From contig NZ_SADD01000011.1 of NCBI RefSeq assembly GCF_004005565.1, positions 124,001 to 188,000 on the forward strand: 64,000 nt of DNA, written 5' to 3'. Position 1 is the first letter of the stretch, and every line of letters begins with the position of its first letter. This document shows positions 36,893 through 46,216 of the stretch, one piece after another. The notes beneath the pieces are model-generated. The model did not search any database. It saw nothing but the letters and a program-made list of their open reading frames with translations, and was not told the origin of the DNA. The position numbers were made by a program, and so were the translations under genes. This DNA is from Lujinxingia sediminis. Its GTDB lineage: Bacteria; Myxococcota_A; Bradymonadia; Bradymonadales; Bradymonadaceae.

Positions 36893-37933
36893 TCAGGGGA
36901 TGAGGTGTTGGTTGAGACGGCTGGCGAGTAGTAGGTCCGCGAGCACCAGGTTGGCCATGGCTTCGACGACGGGGACAGCGCGGGGGACGATGCAGGGGTC
37001 GTGGCGTCCTTCGCGGGCCATGGAGCCGATGGTGGAGGCGGGTTTGAAGACGACACGGAGGGTGATTCTTTGACCGTTGGAGATGCCCCCCTGGATGCCG
37101 CTGGCAGCGGGGCTGATGCCGGCAGCGGGGCCGTCGCCGGGGATGCCGGTGTGGAAGTCAACGCCGCGTGCGGAAGCGGCGGCGGGGGCGTCGCCCAGGG
37201 AGACACCGACGACCGCGCCGATGCCCATCATAGCGTCGGCCAGTCGGGCTTTTAGTTTGGCGAAGACGGGTTCGCCGAGACCGATGGGGCAGCGGTCGAT
37301 GCGAAGCTCAATGACGCCACCGCGGGAGTCGCCCTGAGCTTTGCACTCGACGAGCTCTCGGGAGATTCGATCGGCGACGTTGAGATCGGGGCAGCGAGTG
37401 GGGTGCTGGTCGACGAACTCGGAGGTGAGGTCTTCGGGGATGGATTGGGCGATGTGCTGGCCGATTTGATGGGTAAAGGCGACGACGCGAGTTTGCGAGG
37501 GGAGGAGGCGAGCGGCGAAGGCGCCGCCGATGACGCGGCAGAGTGTTTCTCGGCCGGAGGCGCGGCCTCCGCCGCGGTGGTCGCGGTGTCCGAACTTCTC
37601 CTGCCAGGTGCGATCGGCGTGGCCGGGGCGGAAGTAGTTGGGGTCGTAGTCGCGGGAGCGCTGGTCGGTGTTGTGGACGACAACGCAGATGGGGGTTCCG
37701 AGGGTTTTGCCGTCGAAGACGCCGCTGAGAAGTTCGGCGCGATCGGCTTCGGAGCGTGCGGTGGTGATGTTGGACTGGCCGGGACGTCGGCGATCAAGGT
37801 GGGGTTGAAGGTGCGTGGCGAGGTCGAAGTCGACACCGGCGGGCATGCCGTCGATGACGGCGCCCATGGCGGGGCCGTGGGATTCGCCGAAGGTGGTCAG
37901 TCGAAGGTAGGTGCCGAAAGTGTTTGCAAACAT
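36893..37933 (-). CDS. aroC: Chorismate synthase
   Basis: Last step of the shikimate pathway: EPSP to chorismate with reduced FMN. 346 residues with FGESHGPAMGAVIDGMPAG near the N-terminus, RRRPGQSNITTAR near 48, RPGHADRTWQEKFGHRDHRGGGRASGRET (signature near 102-130) and the C-terminal RHDPCIVPRAVPVVEAM. Its ATG shares one base with the stop of the upstream Aro fusion gene (TGATG), so the two are translationally coupled. Confidence 0.96.
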   Translation of the reverse strand: MFANTFGTYLRLTTFGESHGPAMGAVIDGMPAGVDFDLATHLQPHLDRRRPGQSNITTARSEADRAELLSGVFDGKTLGTPICVVVHNTDQRSRDYDPNYFRPGHADRTWQEKFGHRDHRGGGRASGRETLCRVIGGAFAARLLPSQTRVVAFTHQIGQHIAQSIPEDLTSEFVDQHPTRCPDLNVADRISRELVECKAQGDSRGGVIELRIDRCPIGLGEPVFAKLKARLADAMMGIGAVVGVSLGDAPAAASARGVDFHTGIPGDGPAAGISPAASGIQGGISNGQRITLRVVFKPASTIGSMAREGRHDPCIVPRAVPVVEAMANLVLADLLLASRLNQHLIP

Positions 37934-39816
37934 CAGCTGCTCCAGAAGAGACGTTGGGCCAGGGCCTGGGCGTCAAAGAACGCGTCGCCGCCGAGGTGCA
38001 TGGTGGCGTATGGGGGAGGTTGCACGTTGGCGTAGTGGAGGTCCAGCCAGGCCGTGGTGGGGGGAGGGGGGCCGGGCGCCTTGTGAGCGAAGGAAGCGGC
38101 GGCATTGATGATGAGAGCAAGGTGCGGGAGGTCAGCCGGGGCGCTCTTCCAGCCGGCGCGGGCGGAGATGTGTGCGACGAGCTGGAAGTCGGAGTCTTCG
38201 AGAGCGCGGAGCAGTGCGGGGCTGACCCCTCCCTGGCCGAAGATCAAGGTGGGGCCCGGTGTGACGCCAGCGTCGATGAGGGCCTGCAAGGATGCGCGCA
38301 TGCCGATGTGGTCGGTGTCGGTGCCGATCCAGCCGTGAGATGTGCGACGCAGGGTGTTGAGGGCATCGTCGTCGGCGGCGATATGGTGAGCGACGTGGCG
38401 TTTGAGAGGGGATGTCACGGAGATTCCGCGGATGTTGAGGTGATGGAGGAGCGCAAGGGTGTCAGGGAGAGCCTCGGTCGGAGTGGGAATTTTGAGGTAG
38501 CCCCTGGGGTGGTCCTCGTTGCAGTCGGAGCGCAGCGCGGCGCGGCGGTGCCAGAGGTCGCCCTGGCTCTGCGCGACGGGTTCGCCGATGAGGGCGTCGA
38601 AGGATGTGGGGGTGGGGGTTGTAAGGGTGGGCAGCAGGTTTTGGAGATCAAGGGCGGAGGGATGCGCGGGGTTGCGTTCGGCGAGTCCGACGGGGAGGTA
38701 GTGAAGCGCGTTGGTTGAGGCTAAGAGGTGGCGGACCCAGGCAGCGCGGAGGCCCTGGGGGATGATCGCGAAAGGGTGTGGGCAGGCGTCGAACGTGGCG
38801 CGAGCGTCTAGAGCGGCGCGGATGGAGGCAGTGTCGGGAGCCTGCGGCGCGTATTTGAGGGTCACGCGCTCCGGGGAGACGTTGAAAGCGGTCATCAGCG
38901 CGTCGGCGCCGTCGATGAGGGAGGAGATGTCGGCCGGAGCGGGGTGGGCGGGATGCGCGGAGAGGATGATTGAGGCGGGGAGGTGGGGGCGAAGCGCATC
39001 GATCTGGCGCAATGTTTGCGGAAGGAAGCGCAGGTCGATGTCCCAGGCAGCGGCTCGGGGGATGTTGAGGAGCCAGAGCGGGTCGGGAGTTCGGAGGGAG
39101 AGCAGGAGCTCGGTGGTGTGTTGGTTTAAGTCGAGGCGGTCTGTCGGAGTGGGGAGCGTGGGGAAGATATCGCTACGCAACTCGACGTTTGCCAGGCGCA
39201 GCAGGGCGCGATCGTGGAGGGAGCGGGAGAGCTCGCCGGCGTTGAGGGGGACGATGGCAGTGCGCGCGGCGATCGGGGAGTCGGGGACCTGTGAGATCCA
39301 GTCGATGAGGGTCGCGAGGTCGTCGGCGGCCCGCTCGATCGTGCGGGTGAGGGGGATGCTCAGTTTGAGGTGTGCGGCGTCGCGCCAACGGGGTTCGCGG
39401 GTGTGACTCATCCAGCGGTGTTCGTCATCAAGCGAGAGGTCGGGGCGGACGCGGGGGCGAGTGCTCTCGGCGACGGTGGCCTGCCAGCCGTCGCGGTTGA
39501 TCCAGATGACGATGGCACCGGGAGGGAAGGCGTTGAGGCCAGCACCAGCGGCGATGATCGGAGCGTTTGGCCGGGCGACCAGGGTGCGAGCGGTGCTCGC
39601 CTCGACGGTACGGAAGTTCTGGATGTGCCGGAAGATAAGGTCAGCGATAGCTGTGTGTGTCTCCCGGGCGATGACGTCGTCAAGGTCGAAGAAGGGGCGT
39701 CCGAGCTGCGAAGCAGCGAGGCGTCCAAGGGTGGATTTCCCCACACCGCGGTGGCCGACAAGGAGGACAGGGGGGGCGGATAGGGTTTTGGGACGGGTGG
39801 GGCGTGAGGGGCACAT
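37933..39816 (-). CDS. Fusion: shikimate kinase, type I dehydroquinase, shikimate dehydrogenase
   Basis: 627 residues carrying three shikimate-pathway modules. 1-175: shikimate kinase with Walker A GHRGVGKST at 21-29, DLDD at 43-46 and NFRTVE at 66-71. About 183-400: type I dehydroquinase-like, with ELR at 211-213, His 287 in LSAH and candidate Schiff-base Lys 320 in VTLKYA. 405-627: shikimate dehydrogenase-like, IGEPVAQSQGD at 409-419, Lys 471 in VTSPLK, GTDTDHIG at 497-504 and nucleotide loop GQGGVSPAL. The substrate-clamp SxS is changed to SxG. Domain order equals the last three of fungal AROM. Upstream of and coupled to aroC. Confidence 0.85.
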   Translation of the reverse strand: MCPSRPTRPKTLSAPPVLLVGHRGVGKSTLGRLAASQLGRPFFDLDDVIARETHTAIADLIFRHIQNFRTVEASTARTLVARPNAPIIAAGAGLNAFPPGAIVIWINRDGWQATVAESTRPRVRPDLSLDDEHRWMSHTREPRWRDAAHLKLSIPLTRTIERAADDLATLIDWISQVPDSPIAARTAIVPLNAGELSRSLHDRALLRLANVELRSDIFPTLPTPTDRLDLNQHTTELLLSLRTPDPLWLLNIPRAAAWDIDLRFLPQTLRQIDALRPHLPASIILSAHPAHPAPADISSLIDGADALMTAFNVSPERVTLKYAPQAPDTASIRAALDARATFDACPHPFAIIPQGLRAAWVRHLLASTNALHYLPVGLAERNPAHPSALDLQNLLPTLTTPTPTSFDALIGEPVAQSQGDLWHRRAALRSDCNEDHPRGYLKIPTPTEALPDTLALLHHLNIRGISVTSPLKRHVAHHIAADDDALNTLRRTSHGWIGTDTDHIGMRASLQALIDAGVTPGPTLIFGQGGVSPALLRALEDSDFQLVAHISARAGWKSAPADLPHLALIINAAASFAHKAPGPPPPTTAWLDLHYANVQPPPYATMHLGGDAFFDAQALAQRLFWSS

Positions 39817-39980
39817 AGGGGCTCAAAAAAGTGGGAAACTTGCAGGTCGGGCGCTGGTGGGCGATGGTGAGCGCGCAACCTGATTCGCAAAACAGGCCCG
39901 GCGTGCCATACTTCGCCCACTTAGAACAACCGAGAAGTCCGTCGAAACGGCGCCGGCTGCGCCACCAACGGGGTATCCCA

Positions 39981-42170
39981 GTGAAAATGACAACGAAAGA
40001 ACGCGCGCTCGGCGCGCTTATTGCGATCGCGATGATGACCTCCTCCTCGGCTTCTGCTCAAGGGCTCCCGAGTGCGGAGGATATGTGGAATGAAGCGCCG
40101 CCGGCGGAGTCGTCTGAGGAGGTTGATGAGCGGGTGGGGCAGGAGGCTCCCGTGGAAGAGGAGGCCGGTTCGGCGGCGGCGTCGGGCGAGGTTGAAGCCG
40201 AGGAGGTCGGTGCTGAGGCTGAGGTCGAGGCTGCCGAAGGCGTCTCGGACGATGCGAGCGCGGAAGGGGAGTCCGGGGAGACGGACGAGGTTTTGGGGGA
40301 GAAGAGCGAGACGGCGTTTGTCGAGCGCGAGCGCATTTCTCCGGTCATGAATCTGGAGGGGGCGCCGGGCTTTCATGGGGTCGCGTCGGCGATTAGTCCC
40401 GGGGCGTTGATGTTCCAGGTGGGTTTTCTGGGGGAGGCGTCTGGCGGATCGAACGTGATCCGGTTGAATGATGAGAACCGTACGCTGAGCGGGAACGTGG
40501 CGGTGAGCGGTCAGATCGTGGAGAACTTCGGATTTAACTTCCGGATGCAGGCGCGCAACAACATCAATACGTTTGGGCGGCCGCAGGCGATGCTCTCGCA
40601 GGGGGATTTGAGCGCGGGTGTGATCGGGCGCTACGAGGTGTCGCCGGGGGTGTGGCTTGGCGGTGATTTGAACCTCTTTATGCCCGCGGGCTTTGGTGGG
40701 GTGGGGCTGTCGGCTTCCTCGCTGAGCCTGCGTCCGCGCTTTCTGGCGAGCTTCGATATCGGACAGATGAGCCAGCAGCAAGGTGGGGGCGATGTTCCGG
40801 TGGTGGGGCATTTCAACGTGGGCTATCGCTTTGACCAGAGCGAGAACCTTGTGCCGGAGGGCGTGCAACTCGATCGGGTAGAGCGCTTCGCGTACGGGAT
40901 CTCGGCGTATGATCTGGTGGAGTTTGGGATTGGTGCGGAGGTTCCGCTGCCTTACGTGACTCCCTTTGTGGGGTATCAGCTGGCAGTACCGGTTAACGGG
41001 CGTGGCGGGGTGTGCGAAGCGGACCGGGCGCTTGCGTGCGTGTCGGATATTGGTGGCGGGGCGTTCCCCCAGAAGATCAGCGTGGGCTTGAAAGCGGAGC
41101 CGCTGGAGAATCTCGGTTTGCACGCCGGGGTGGATCTGGGGCTGACGAGTTCGGATGCGGAAGGGCTTCCGGTGACGCTGCCTTATAACGTGATCTTCGG
41201 GATGAGCTGGAACATCGATACGAGCGGTCCCACGATCATCATTGAAGAGCGCGAGGTTGAGAAGGTTGTCGAGGTGGAGCCGACCCTGGGCTACGTGATC
41301 GGCAGTGTGGTCAACGCCGAGAGTGGGGAGGCGGTTGGTGACGCGCGCATTTATTACACCAACCGGGAGCTCGCCGGTCAGCTCAGCGGGACGGAGAGCG
41401 GTGTGTTCCGCTCCTACGGTTTTGAGCCCGGAGAGGCGCTGGAGCTGCGCGTGGTGCACCCGCACTACGAGGAGGCGTCCGCGAGCTATACGGTGGTCGA
41501 GGGTGAGGGAGAGCTGGAGGTGAAGCTGACTCCGCTTCCGCGTCAGGCGTGGGTGCGCGGGCAGGTGACGGATGCCGAGGGGGGCCCGCTGGCGAATGCC
41601 ACGGTACGTTTGAGCGGTGAGGATGAGCCCATTCAGGTTACGACGGATGAGGAGGGGCGCTTTGAGGCGGAGCTTCAATCCGGGGCGTATACCGTAGCCG
41701 CGCAGGCGGAAGGGTATCTGACCGCGGGTCAGGACGTGAGCCTTGAGCCGGATGCGGAATTGCAGATGGTGCTTTCGCTTTCGGAAGCTGGTGAGCAGCT
41801 GGTTGAGCTGAGTGAGGAAGAGATTCGCATCAACGAGCGGATCTATTTTGAGACCGGGGCGGCGACGATTCTGGAGCGTTCGTTCAACGTGCTTAATCAG
41901 GTTGCGGCGGTGTTGTTAGAGAACCCGCAGATCGAGCGAGTTCAGATTGAGGGCCACACCGACGATGTGGGAGACAGTGAGTTCAACATGGAGCTGTCGC
42001 AGGCCCGTGCTGAAGAAGTACGAAACTACCTGTTGGCGCGGGGGATTCGTGTGGAGCGTCTCGGGGCGAAAGGGTTCGGCTCGGAGCGTCCGCTGGTTCC
42101 GAACACGTCCAACCGTAACCGCAGTTTGAATCGCCGGGTTGAGTTCAAGATCCCGAGCACCCAGGAGTAA
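39981..42170 (+). CDS. OmpA-family outer membrane protein with carboxypeptidase-regulatory-like domains
   Basis: 729 residues. Signal peptide (ALGALIAIAMMTSSSASAQ), then an acidic Glu/Ala/Ser segment (about 25-110), a 250-residue region with alternating beta strands like an outer-membrane barrel, two carboxypeptidase-regulatory-like beta domains (GYVIGSVVNAESGEAVGDA and WVRGQVTDAEGGPLANAT), and an OmpA peptidoglycan-binding domain at the end (IYFETGA, IEGHTDD, SQARAEEVRNYL, NRRVEF). Likely ties the outer membrane to the wall. Start is GTG 39981 with GGGG 7 nt upstream, or ATG 39987. radA follows after 9 bp. Confidence 0.88.
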   Translation: MKMTTKERALGALIAIAMMTSSSASAQGLPSAEDMWNEAPPAESSEEVDERVGQEAPVEEEAGSAAASGEVEAEEVGAEAEVEAAEGVSDDASAEGESGETDEVLGEKSETAFVERERISPVMNLEGAPGFHGVASAISPGALMFQVGFLGEASGGSNVIRLNDENRTLSGNVAVSGQIVENFGFNFRMQARNNINTFGRPQAMLSQGDLSAGVIGRYEVSPGVWLGGDLNLFMPAGFGGVGLSASSLSLRPRFLASFDIGQMSQQQGGGDVPVVGHFNVGYRFDQSENLVPEGVQLDRVERFAYGISAYDLVEFGIGAEVPLPYVTPFVGYQLAVPVNGRGGVCEADRALACVSDIGGGAFPQKISVGLKAEPLENLGLHAGVDLGLTSSDAEGLPVTLPYNVIFGMSWNIDTSGPTIIIEEREVEKVVEVEPTLGYVIGSVVNAESGEAVGDARIYYTNRELAGQLSGTESGVFRSYGFEPGEALELRVVHPHYEEASASYTVVEGEGELEVKLTPLPRQAWVRGQVTDAEGGPLANATVRLSGEDEPIQVTTDEEGRFEAELQSGAYTVAAQAEGYLTAGQDVSLEPDAELQMVLSLSEAGEQLVELSEEEIRINERIYFETGAATILERSFNVLNQVAAVLLENPQIERVQIEGHTDDVGDSEFNMELSQARAEEVRNYLLARGIRVERLGAKGFGSERPLVPNTSNRNRSLNRRVEFKIPSTQE

Positions 42171-42179
42171 GGAGAGTCA

Positions 42180-43610
42180 ATGGCGAAAGCGCGCACCCTG
42201 TATGTCTGTAGCAGCTGTGGGTATGAGTCGCCCAAGTGGATGGGAAAGTGCCCGGGTTGTGAAGACTGGAACACGTTGGAAGAAGAGGTGCGCGAGCGGC
42301 CATCGGCCAGCGAGCAGGCCGCAGCCGGTAAGCGGGCGGGGTACGGAGCGGAGGGGGGCTCAAAACCGGTGCGTCTTTCGGATGTTGTGACCGAGAAGGG
42401 CGAGCGAATCTTCAGCGGTGTTGAGGAGCTGGATCGGGTGCTGGGCGGGGGCTTTGTGCGTGGGGGTGTGGTGCTTCTGGGGGGGGATCCGGGTATCGGG
42501 AAGTCGACGCTGTCGCTGCAGGTCGCCGGGATTTTGGCGGAGCAGGGGCTTGATGTGCTTTATGTCTCCGGAGAGGAGAGCATGGGGCAGATTAAGATGC
42601 GGGGGGCGCGTCTGAGTGTGGAGGTGGGCCAGGTTCAAGTGGTGGGGGAGACGAGTCTGGAGAGGGTGGAAGCGTTACTGGAGGAGCATAAGCCAGACTT
42701 GCTGGTGCTTGATTCGATTCAGACGCTGGCAACGGAGAGGTTGACGTCGTCGCCCGGGAGTGTGGCGCAGCTACGGGAGGTGACCGGCACATTGACGCAG
42801 CTGGCGAAGGGGTTGCAGATGCCCACGATCCTGGTGGGGCATGTGACTAAGGAGGGGGCGATCGCCGGGCCGAAGGTCCTTGAGCATATGGTGGATACGG
42901 TGCTCTATTTTGAGGGTCAGGCCGGGTCAAATTTTCGGATCTTAAGGGCAGTGAAGAACCGCTATGGCTCGACCAACGAGATCGGCGTGTTCGAGATGCG
43001 GGGGGACGGGTTGCATGGGGTGGAGAACCCGTCGGCGATGTTTCTGGCGGAGCGACCGCTCGGAGCGCCGGGGAGCGCGGTGGTGCCGGTTGTGGAGGGC
43101 ACGCGGCCCTTGCTGGTGGAGGTGCAGGCGCTGGTCAGTTCCAACACCTACGGGCCGCCGCGGATCACAGCGATCGGGGTGGATCAGGGGCGAGTGATGC
43201 TCTTGCTCAATATCATTGAGAAGCGCGCCGGGCTGAAGGTGGGGGGACACGATGTGTTTGTGAATGTGGCCGGGGGTGTGAAGGTGGTGGAGCCGGCGGC
43301 GGACCTCGGGATCGCGTTGGCGATCGTGTCGAGCTTTCGCAACCGCGCGTTGCCGCAGGATACGGTGACGTTTGGAGAGTTGGGGTTGACCGGGGAGGTC
43401 CGGGCGGTGAGCCAGGCGGTAGGGCGTCTGGTGGAGGCGAAGAAGCTGGGGTTCAAACGCGCGCTGAGCCCCCGGGGCAACGCCCCGGGGATCGAGACTT
43501 TTGTGGATGCGCATGCCGGGGCGTTGGGCGAGCTTAAGGTGGAGACTGCCCGGACTCTTGGTGATGCGCTGCGTTCGGCGCGTCTTGTGGAGAGCGTCGA
43601 AGAGGGGTGA
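42180..43610 (+). CDS. radA: DNA repair protein RadA
   Basis: RecA-like helicase that extends D-loops in recombination. 476 residues: N-terminal zinc motif CSSCGYESPKWMGKCPGC, Walker A GGDPGIGKSTL near 102, the RadA-specific KNRYGSTNEIGVF near 260 and a Lon-protease-like C-terminal domain. AAGGAG (42169-42174) overlaps the end of the OmpA-family gene, so the two are probably cotranscribed. It is convergent with the HiPIP gene. Confidence 0.97.
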   Translation: MAKARTLYVCSSCGYESPKWMGKCPGCEDWNTLEEEVRERPSASEQAAAGKRAGYGAEGGSKPVRLSDVVTEKGERIFSGVEELDRVLGGGFVRGGVVLLGGDPGIGKSTLSLQVAGILAEQGLDVLYVSGEESMGQIKMRGARLSVEVGQVQVVGETSLERVEALLEEHKPDLLVLDSIQTLATERLTSSPGSVAQLREVTGTLTQLAKGLQMPTILVGHVTKEGAIAGPKVLEHMVDTVLYFEGQAGSNFRILRAVKNRYGSTNEIGVFEMRGDGLHGVENPSAMFLAERPLGAPGSAVVPVVEGTRPLLVEVQALVSSNTYGPPRITAIGVDQGRVMLLLNIIEKRAGLKVGGHDVFVNVAGGVKVVEPAADLGIALAIVSSFRNRALPQDTVTFGELGLTGEVRAVSQAVGRLVEAKKLGFKRALSPRGNAPGIETFVDAHAGALGELKVETARTLGDALRSARLVESVEEG

Positions 43611-43637
43611 GGTGAAGGTCTCAGCGCGGGGGAGGGA

Positions 43638-44021
43638 TCAGGCTGCGGGGGCCCAGATACGGCACCAACCGCCGGGGTTGATCGGTCCGGCGACGACGGT
43701 GCAGCCGCCGCAGTCGGCGCCAGCTTCGGGTTTGGTGTAGAGGGCGCAGTTGTCGCAGCGCTGGTCGGGTTTGGAGGTCTTCTCGACGTAGCCGTTGGTG
43801 GTACGCGTGGCGATCTGTGCCTCGTTGAGACCGGAGGTGTCGTCGCAGCTGACGGCTGAAGCCTCGGTGCCGGCCTGTCCCTTGCGGGTGGAGCCGGTGG
43901 CCTGGGATTGTCCGGAAGGTTCGCAGGCAGCGAGGAAGGTGCCGGCCCCGGTGGCGAGGGCACCGAGGATGGCGGCGCGTTCGAGGAACTGGCGGCGATT
44001 CAACAGGGTCTTCTCACTCAT
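43638..44021 (-). CDS. High-potential iron-sulfur protein (HiPIP)
   Basis: 127 residues. The C-terminal half has the HiPIP arrangement CDNC, a 13-residue gap, CGGC and the final GWC, which bind a 4Fe-4S cluster. The N-terminus has a twin-arginine signal (NRRQFLERAAILGALATGAG) fitting export of a folded Fe-S protein, and it runs into LAAC, so a lipidated form is possible. HiPIPs carry electrons in the periplasm. It lies 114 bp after the RegBA-like pair, with a perfect palindrome in front. AAGGAG precedes the ATG. Confidence 0.88.
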   Translation of the reverse strand: MSEKTLLNRRQFLERAAILGALATGAGTFLAACEPSGQSQATGSTRKGQAGTEASAVSCDDTSGLNEAQIATRTTNGYVEKTSKPDQRCDNCALYTKPEAGADCGGCTVVAGPINPGGWCRIWAPAA

Positions 44022-44055
44022 TAGACACTCCTTAGGTTACGAATTGATGGTTGGC

Positions 44056-44072
44056 GTGACCGCAGCGGTCAC
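44056..44072. promoter_or_regulatory. Perfect 17-bp palindrome upstream of the HiPIP gene
   Basis: GTGACCGC (44056-44063), A, GCGGTCAC (44065-44072). It lies 35-51 bp upstream of the HiPIP start and 64 bp after the regA stop. No T-run on the minus strand, so an operator is more likely than a terminator. Confidence 0.5.
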
Positions 44073-44135
44073 ACACAACGTCAATAATAAGCACCAGGCC
44101 CCATGAGTAATGCGGCAGAATGTCGCGGGTGCGGA

Positions 44136-44681
44136 TTATTCTCGGGGCGGGTACTTGTCGAGTTTACGCTGCAAGGTGCGGCGGTGGATGTCGAGGCGGC
44201 GTGCAGCTTCGGAGATGTTGCCGCCGCAGTCTGCGAGGACACGTTGGATGTGTTCCCACTCGGCGCGGGCCAGGGAGGGGGCCTGATAGTCGTGGTCTGC
44301 ACCGCTCATGGGAGGTTGCTCACCGCGCTCGAAGGCGGCGATGATGTCATCGGCGTCGGCGGGCTTCTGGAGGTAGTTGATGGCGCCCAGGCGAACCGCA
44401 TCGATGGCGGTGGCGATGGAGCCATAGCCGGTGAGGACGACGATTTTGGTCTGGGGGTCGATGGATTTAAGGTCGCGGACGACTTCGAGGCCGCTTTTTC
44501 CGGGCATCTTCATATCGACGACGGCCCATTCGGGGCTTTCTTCACCGGCGAGGGTAATGGCCTGGGCGTGTCCGTCGGCCACGCGGACCTCAAAGGTGCG
44601 GTCCCGAAAGGCGCGAGCGAGGCGCTCGCGAAAGATCTCGTTGTCGTCGACGATCAGGAGAGTGCGCTCTTCGCTCATCAT
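44136..44681 (-). CDS. regA: RegA/PrrA-type response regulator
   Basis: 181 residues: receiver domain with DDN near 11-13, phospho-Asp in VVDMKMPG near 56, Thr in VLTGYGS near 84 and Lys in LQKPAD near 106. A short linker leads to a Fis-type helix-turn-helix (GGNISEAARRLDIHRRTLQRKL). This compact build is that of RegA/PrrA/ActR, which control redox-responsive genes. It directly follows the sensor gene. Start ATG 44681 or 44678. Confidence 0.87.
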   Translation of the reverse strand: MMSEERTLLIVDDNEIFRERLARAFRDRTFEVRVADGHAQAITLAGEESPEWAVVDMKMPGKSGLEVVRDLKSIDPQTKIVVLTGYGSIATAIDAVRLGAINYLQKPADADDIIAAFERGEQPPMSGADHDYQAPSLARAEWEHIQRVLADCGGNISEAARRLDIHRRTLQRKLDKYPPRE

Positions 44682-46013
44682 TCAGTCTCGCGGAAGTGGG
44701 GGTGGGTAGGGTGCCAGGGTCTCGGTGGCGCTGGCGGGCAGGAGGACGGTGATGGATGTGCCACGGTTGAGATGGGAGTCGATATGGAGGTTGCCACCGA
44801 TTTTCTCGACGAGCGTGCGCGCGAGGAAGACGCCCAGGCCCATGCCACGACCGGTGGGTTTGGTGGTAAAGAAGGGTTCGCCTACGCGTGCCAGAACATG
44901 AGGCGGCATGCCGCTGCCGTGGTCTTCGATGCTCAGTCGGATGTGGTCGCCGTCATCAAAGACACTCAGGTGAACGGGTTGGTCGGGGGAGCTGGCGTCG
45001 ATGGCGTTGTTGATAAGTCCGCGAAGGGCCTGGGCCAGGGCGCTGATGGGCGCGCTGATGGAGGCGGCGCGTTCGGTGTGAAGGTTGACTCGGACGCGGG
45101 TCGGGTCACGGCAGTCGCGAAGCATCTGCGCGACAAGCTCCTCGATGCGAGCGGGGCGCGCCAGCTCCCCCATCGACTCGCCGGCATCGGCGGAGAGCTG
45201 TTGGAGGATCTCGCGGCATCGCTCGACCTGCTCACGGATGAGGCGAGCGTCTTCGAGGAAGTAGTCGGGGACGTCCTGGGACTCCAGGCCGCGGTGGAGC
45301 TCGCTGGCGACCAGGGCGATGGTGGAGAGGGGGGTGGAGAACTCGTGGGCGGCGCCGGCGGCCAGGGTGGCCAGAGAGGCCAGGCGCTCGTTGCGCATCT
45401 TCGCCTCGCGGGCGCGGTGGAGTTCCTCCTCACGGCGGTTGAGGGTCTGCTGGATCATGTTGATGAAGAAGGCCAGCACGGCTGAAGAGACGACAAAGGC
45501 GGCCCATTTTCCCTGGACTTCCATGGAGGCAACGTTCGGCCGGAGTGCCCAGGGAAGGTGGTGGGAGGCATAGACGAAGTAGAGGCCGATGTAGCAGCTG
45601 ATGCATACAGCGGTCACGGCCCATGTCCACAGGGGGCGAAGCAGGAGGGCTGCCAGCGCGATGTGTATGAAGTAGAGGAGGCTAAAGGGGTTGTAGGCTC
45701 CGCCGGTCAGGAAGAGCAGGCCGGTGAGGAAGGCGATGTCTGCCAGGAGCACCAGGGCTACCAGGGCTTTGTGGCGGGGGCGGCCGGTTTTTGCCCAGGC
45801 TATGAGGGCGAGGTTGGAGAGGACCTCAAAGAAGAGGACCAGGGAGAGCATGGGGTAGGGGAATTCAACGTCGAGGAAGGCGTTGGAGACCATGACCACA
45901 GCGGTCTGACCGATGATAGCGACCCAACGCAGGCGAATCAGCCAGGCAAAGTTGAGGCGATGGACGTCTTCAACGGCGGCGTGACGCGAGGTTTGTGGGG
46001 CGGGTGTGCTCAT
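44682..46013 (-). CDS. regB: RegB/PrrB-type sensor histidine kinase
   Basis: 443 residues: about six membrane helices in the first 190, with the loop GGAYNPFSLLY near 105, like the conserved quinone-site loop GGxxNPF of RegB. Then a dimerisation helix with phospho-His in AAGAAHEFSTPLSTIAL near 221, and a full ATPase domain (NNAIDAS, DHGSGMP, GRGMGLGVFLAR, GGNLHIDS). The redox Cys of classical RegB near the H-box is not evident; a Cys at about 262 is the nearest. Adjoins regA. Confidence 0.87.
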   Translation of the reverse strand: MSTPAPQTSRHAAVEDVHRLNFAWLIRLRWVAIIGQTAVVMVSNAFLDVEFPYPMLSLVLFFEVLSNLALIAWAKTGRPRHKALVALVLLADIAFLTGLLFLTGGAYNPFSLLYFIHIALAALLLRPLWTWAVTAVCISCYIGLYFVYASHHLPWALRPNVASMEVQGKWAAFVVSSAVLAFFINMIQQTLNRREEELHRAREAKMRNERLASLATLAAGAAHEFSTPLSTIALVASELHRGLESQDVPDYFLEDARLIREQVERCREILQQLSADAGESMGELARPARIEELVAQMLRDCRDPTRVRVNLHTERAASISAPISALAQALRGLINNAIDASSPDQPVHLSVFDDGDHIRLSIEDHGSGMPPHVLARVGEPFFTTKPTGRGMGLGVFLARTLVEKIGGNLHIDSHLNRGTSITVLLPASATETLAPYPPPLPRD

Positions 46014-46216
46014 GGGTTGGACGGCTCGGTTTGCAGGAGAGGTCAGGCTGGATACAGCGCAGTTCCGTGGGCTATTCCGGATGTTGCAAACGTGTACATT
46101 GAGCTTGAGCTATGAAACAATGCGGCAACGCGTCGCGGGCGTATCCCGGAGACGTGGATGCTGCCGGGGAGGAGGAAGCGCCAGCTCAAGCGCATCATCG
46201 ACTTTGTAGGACAGCG

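Noticed and set aside
39921-41678. 585-codon minus-strand frame opposite the OmpA-family gene
   Set aside because: The plus strand has a signal peptide and clear OmpA domain; the antisense product is Arg/His-rich and featureless.
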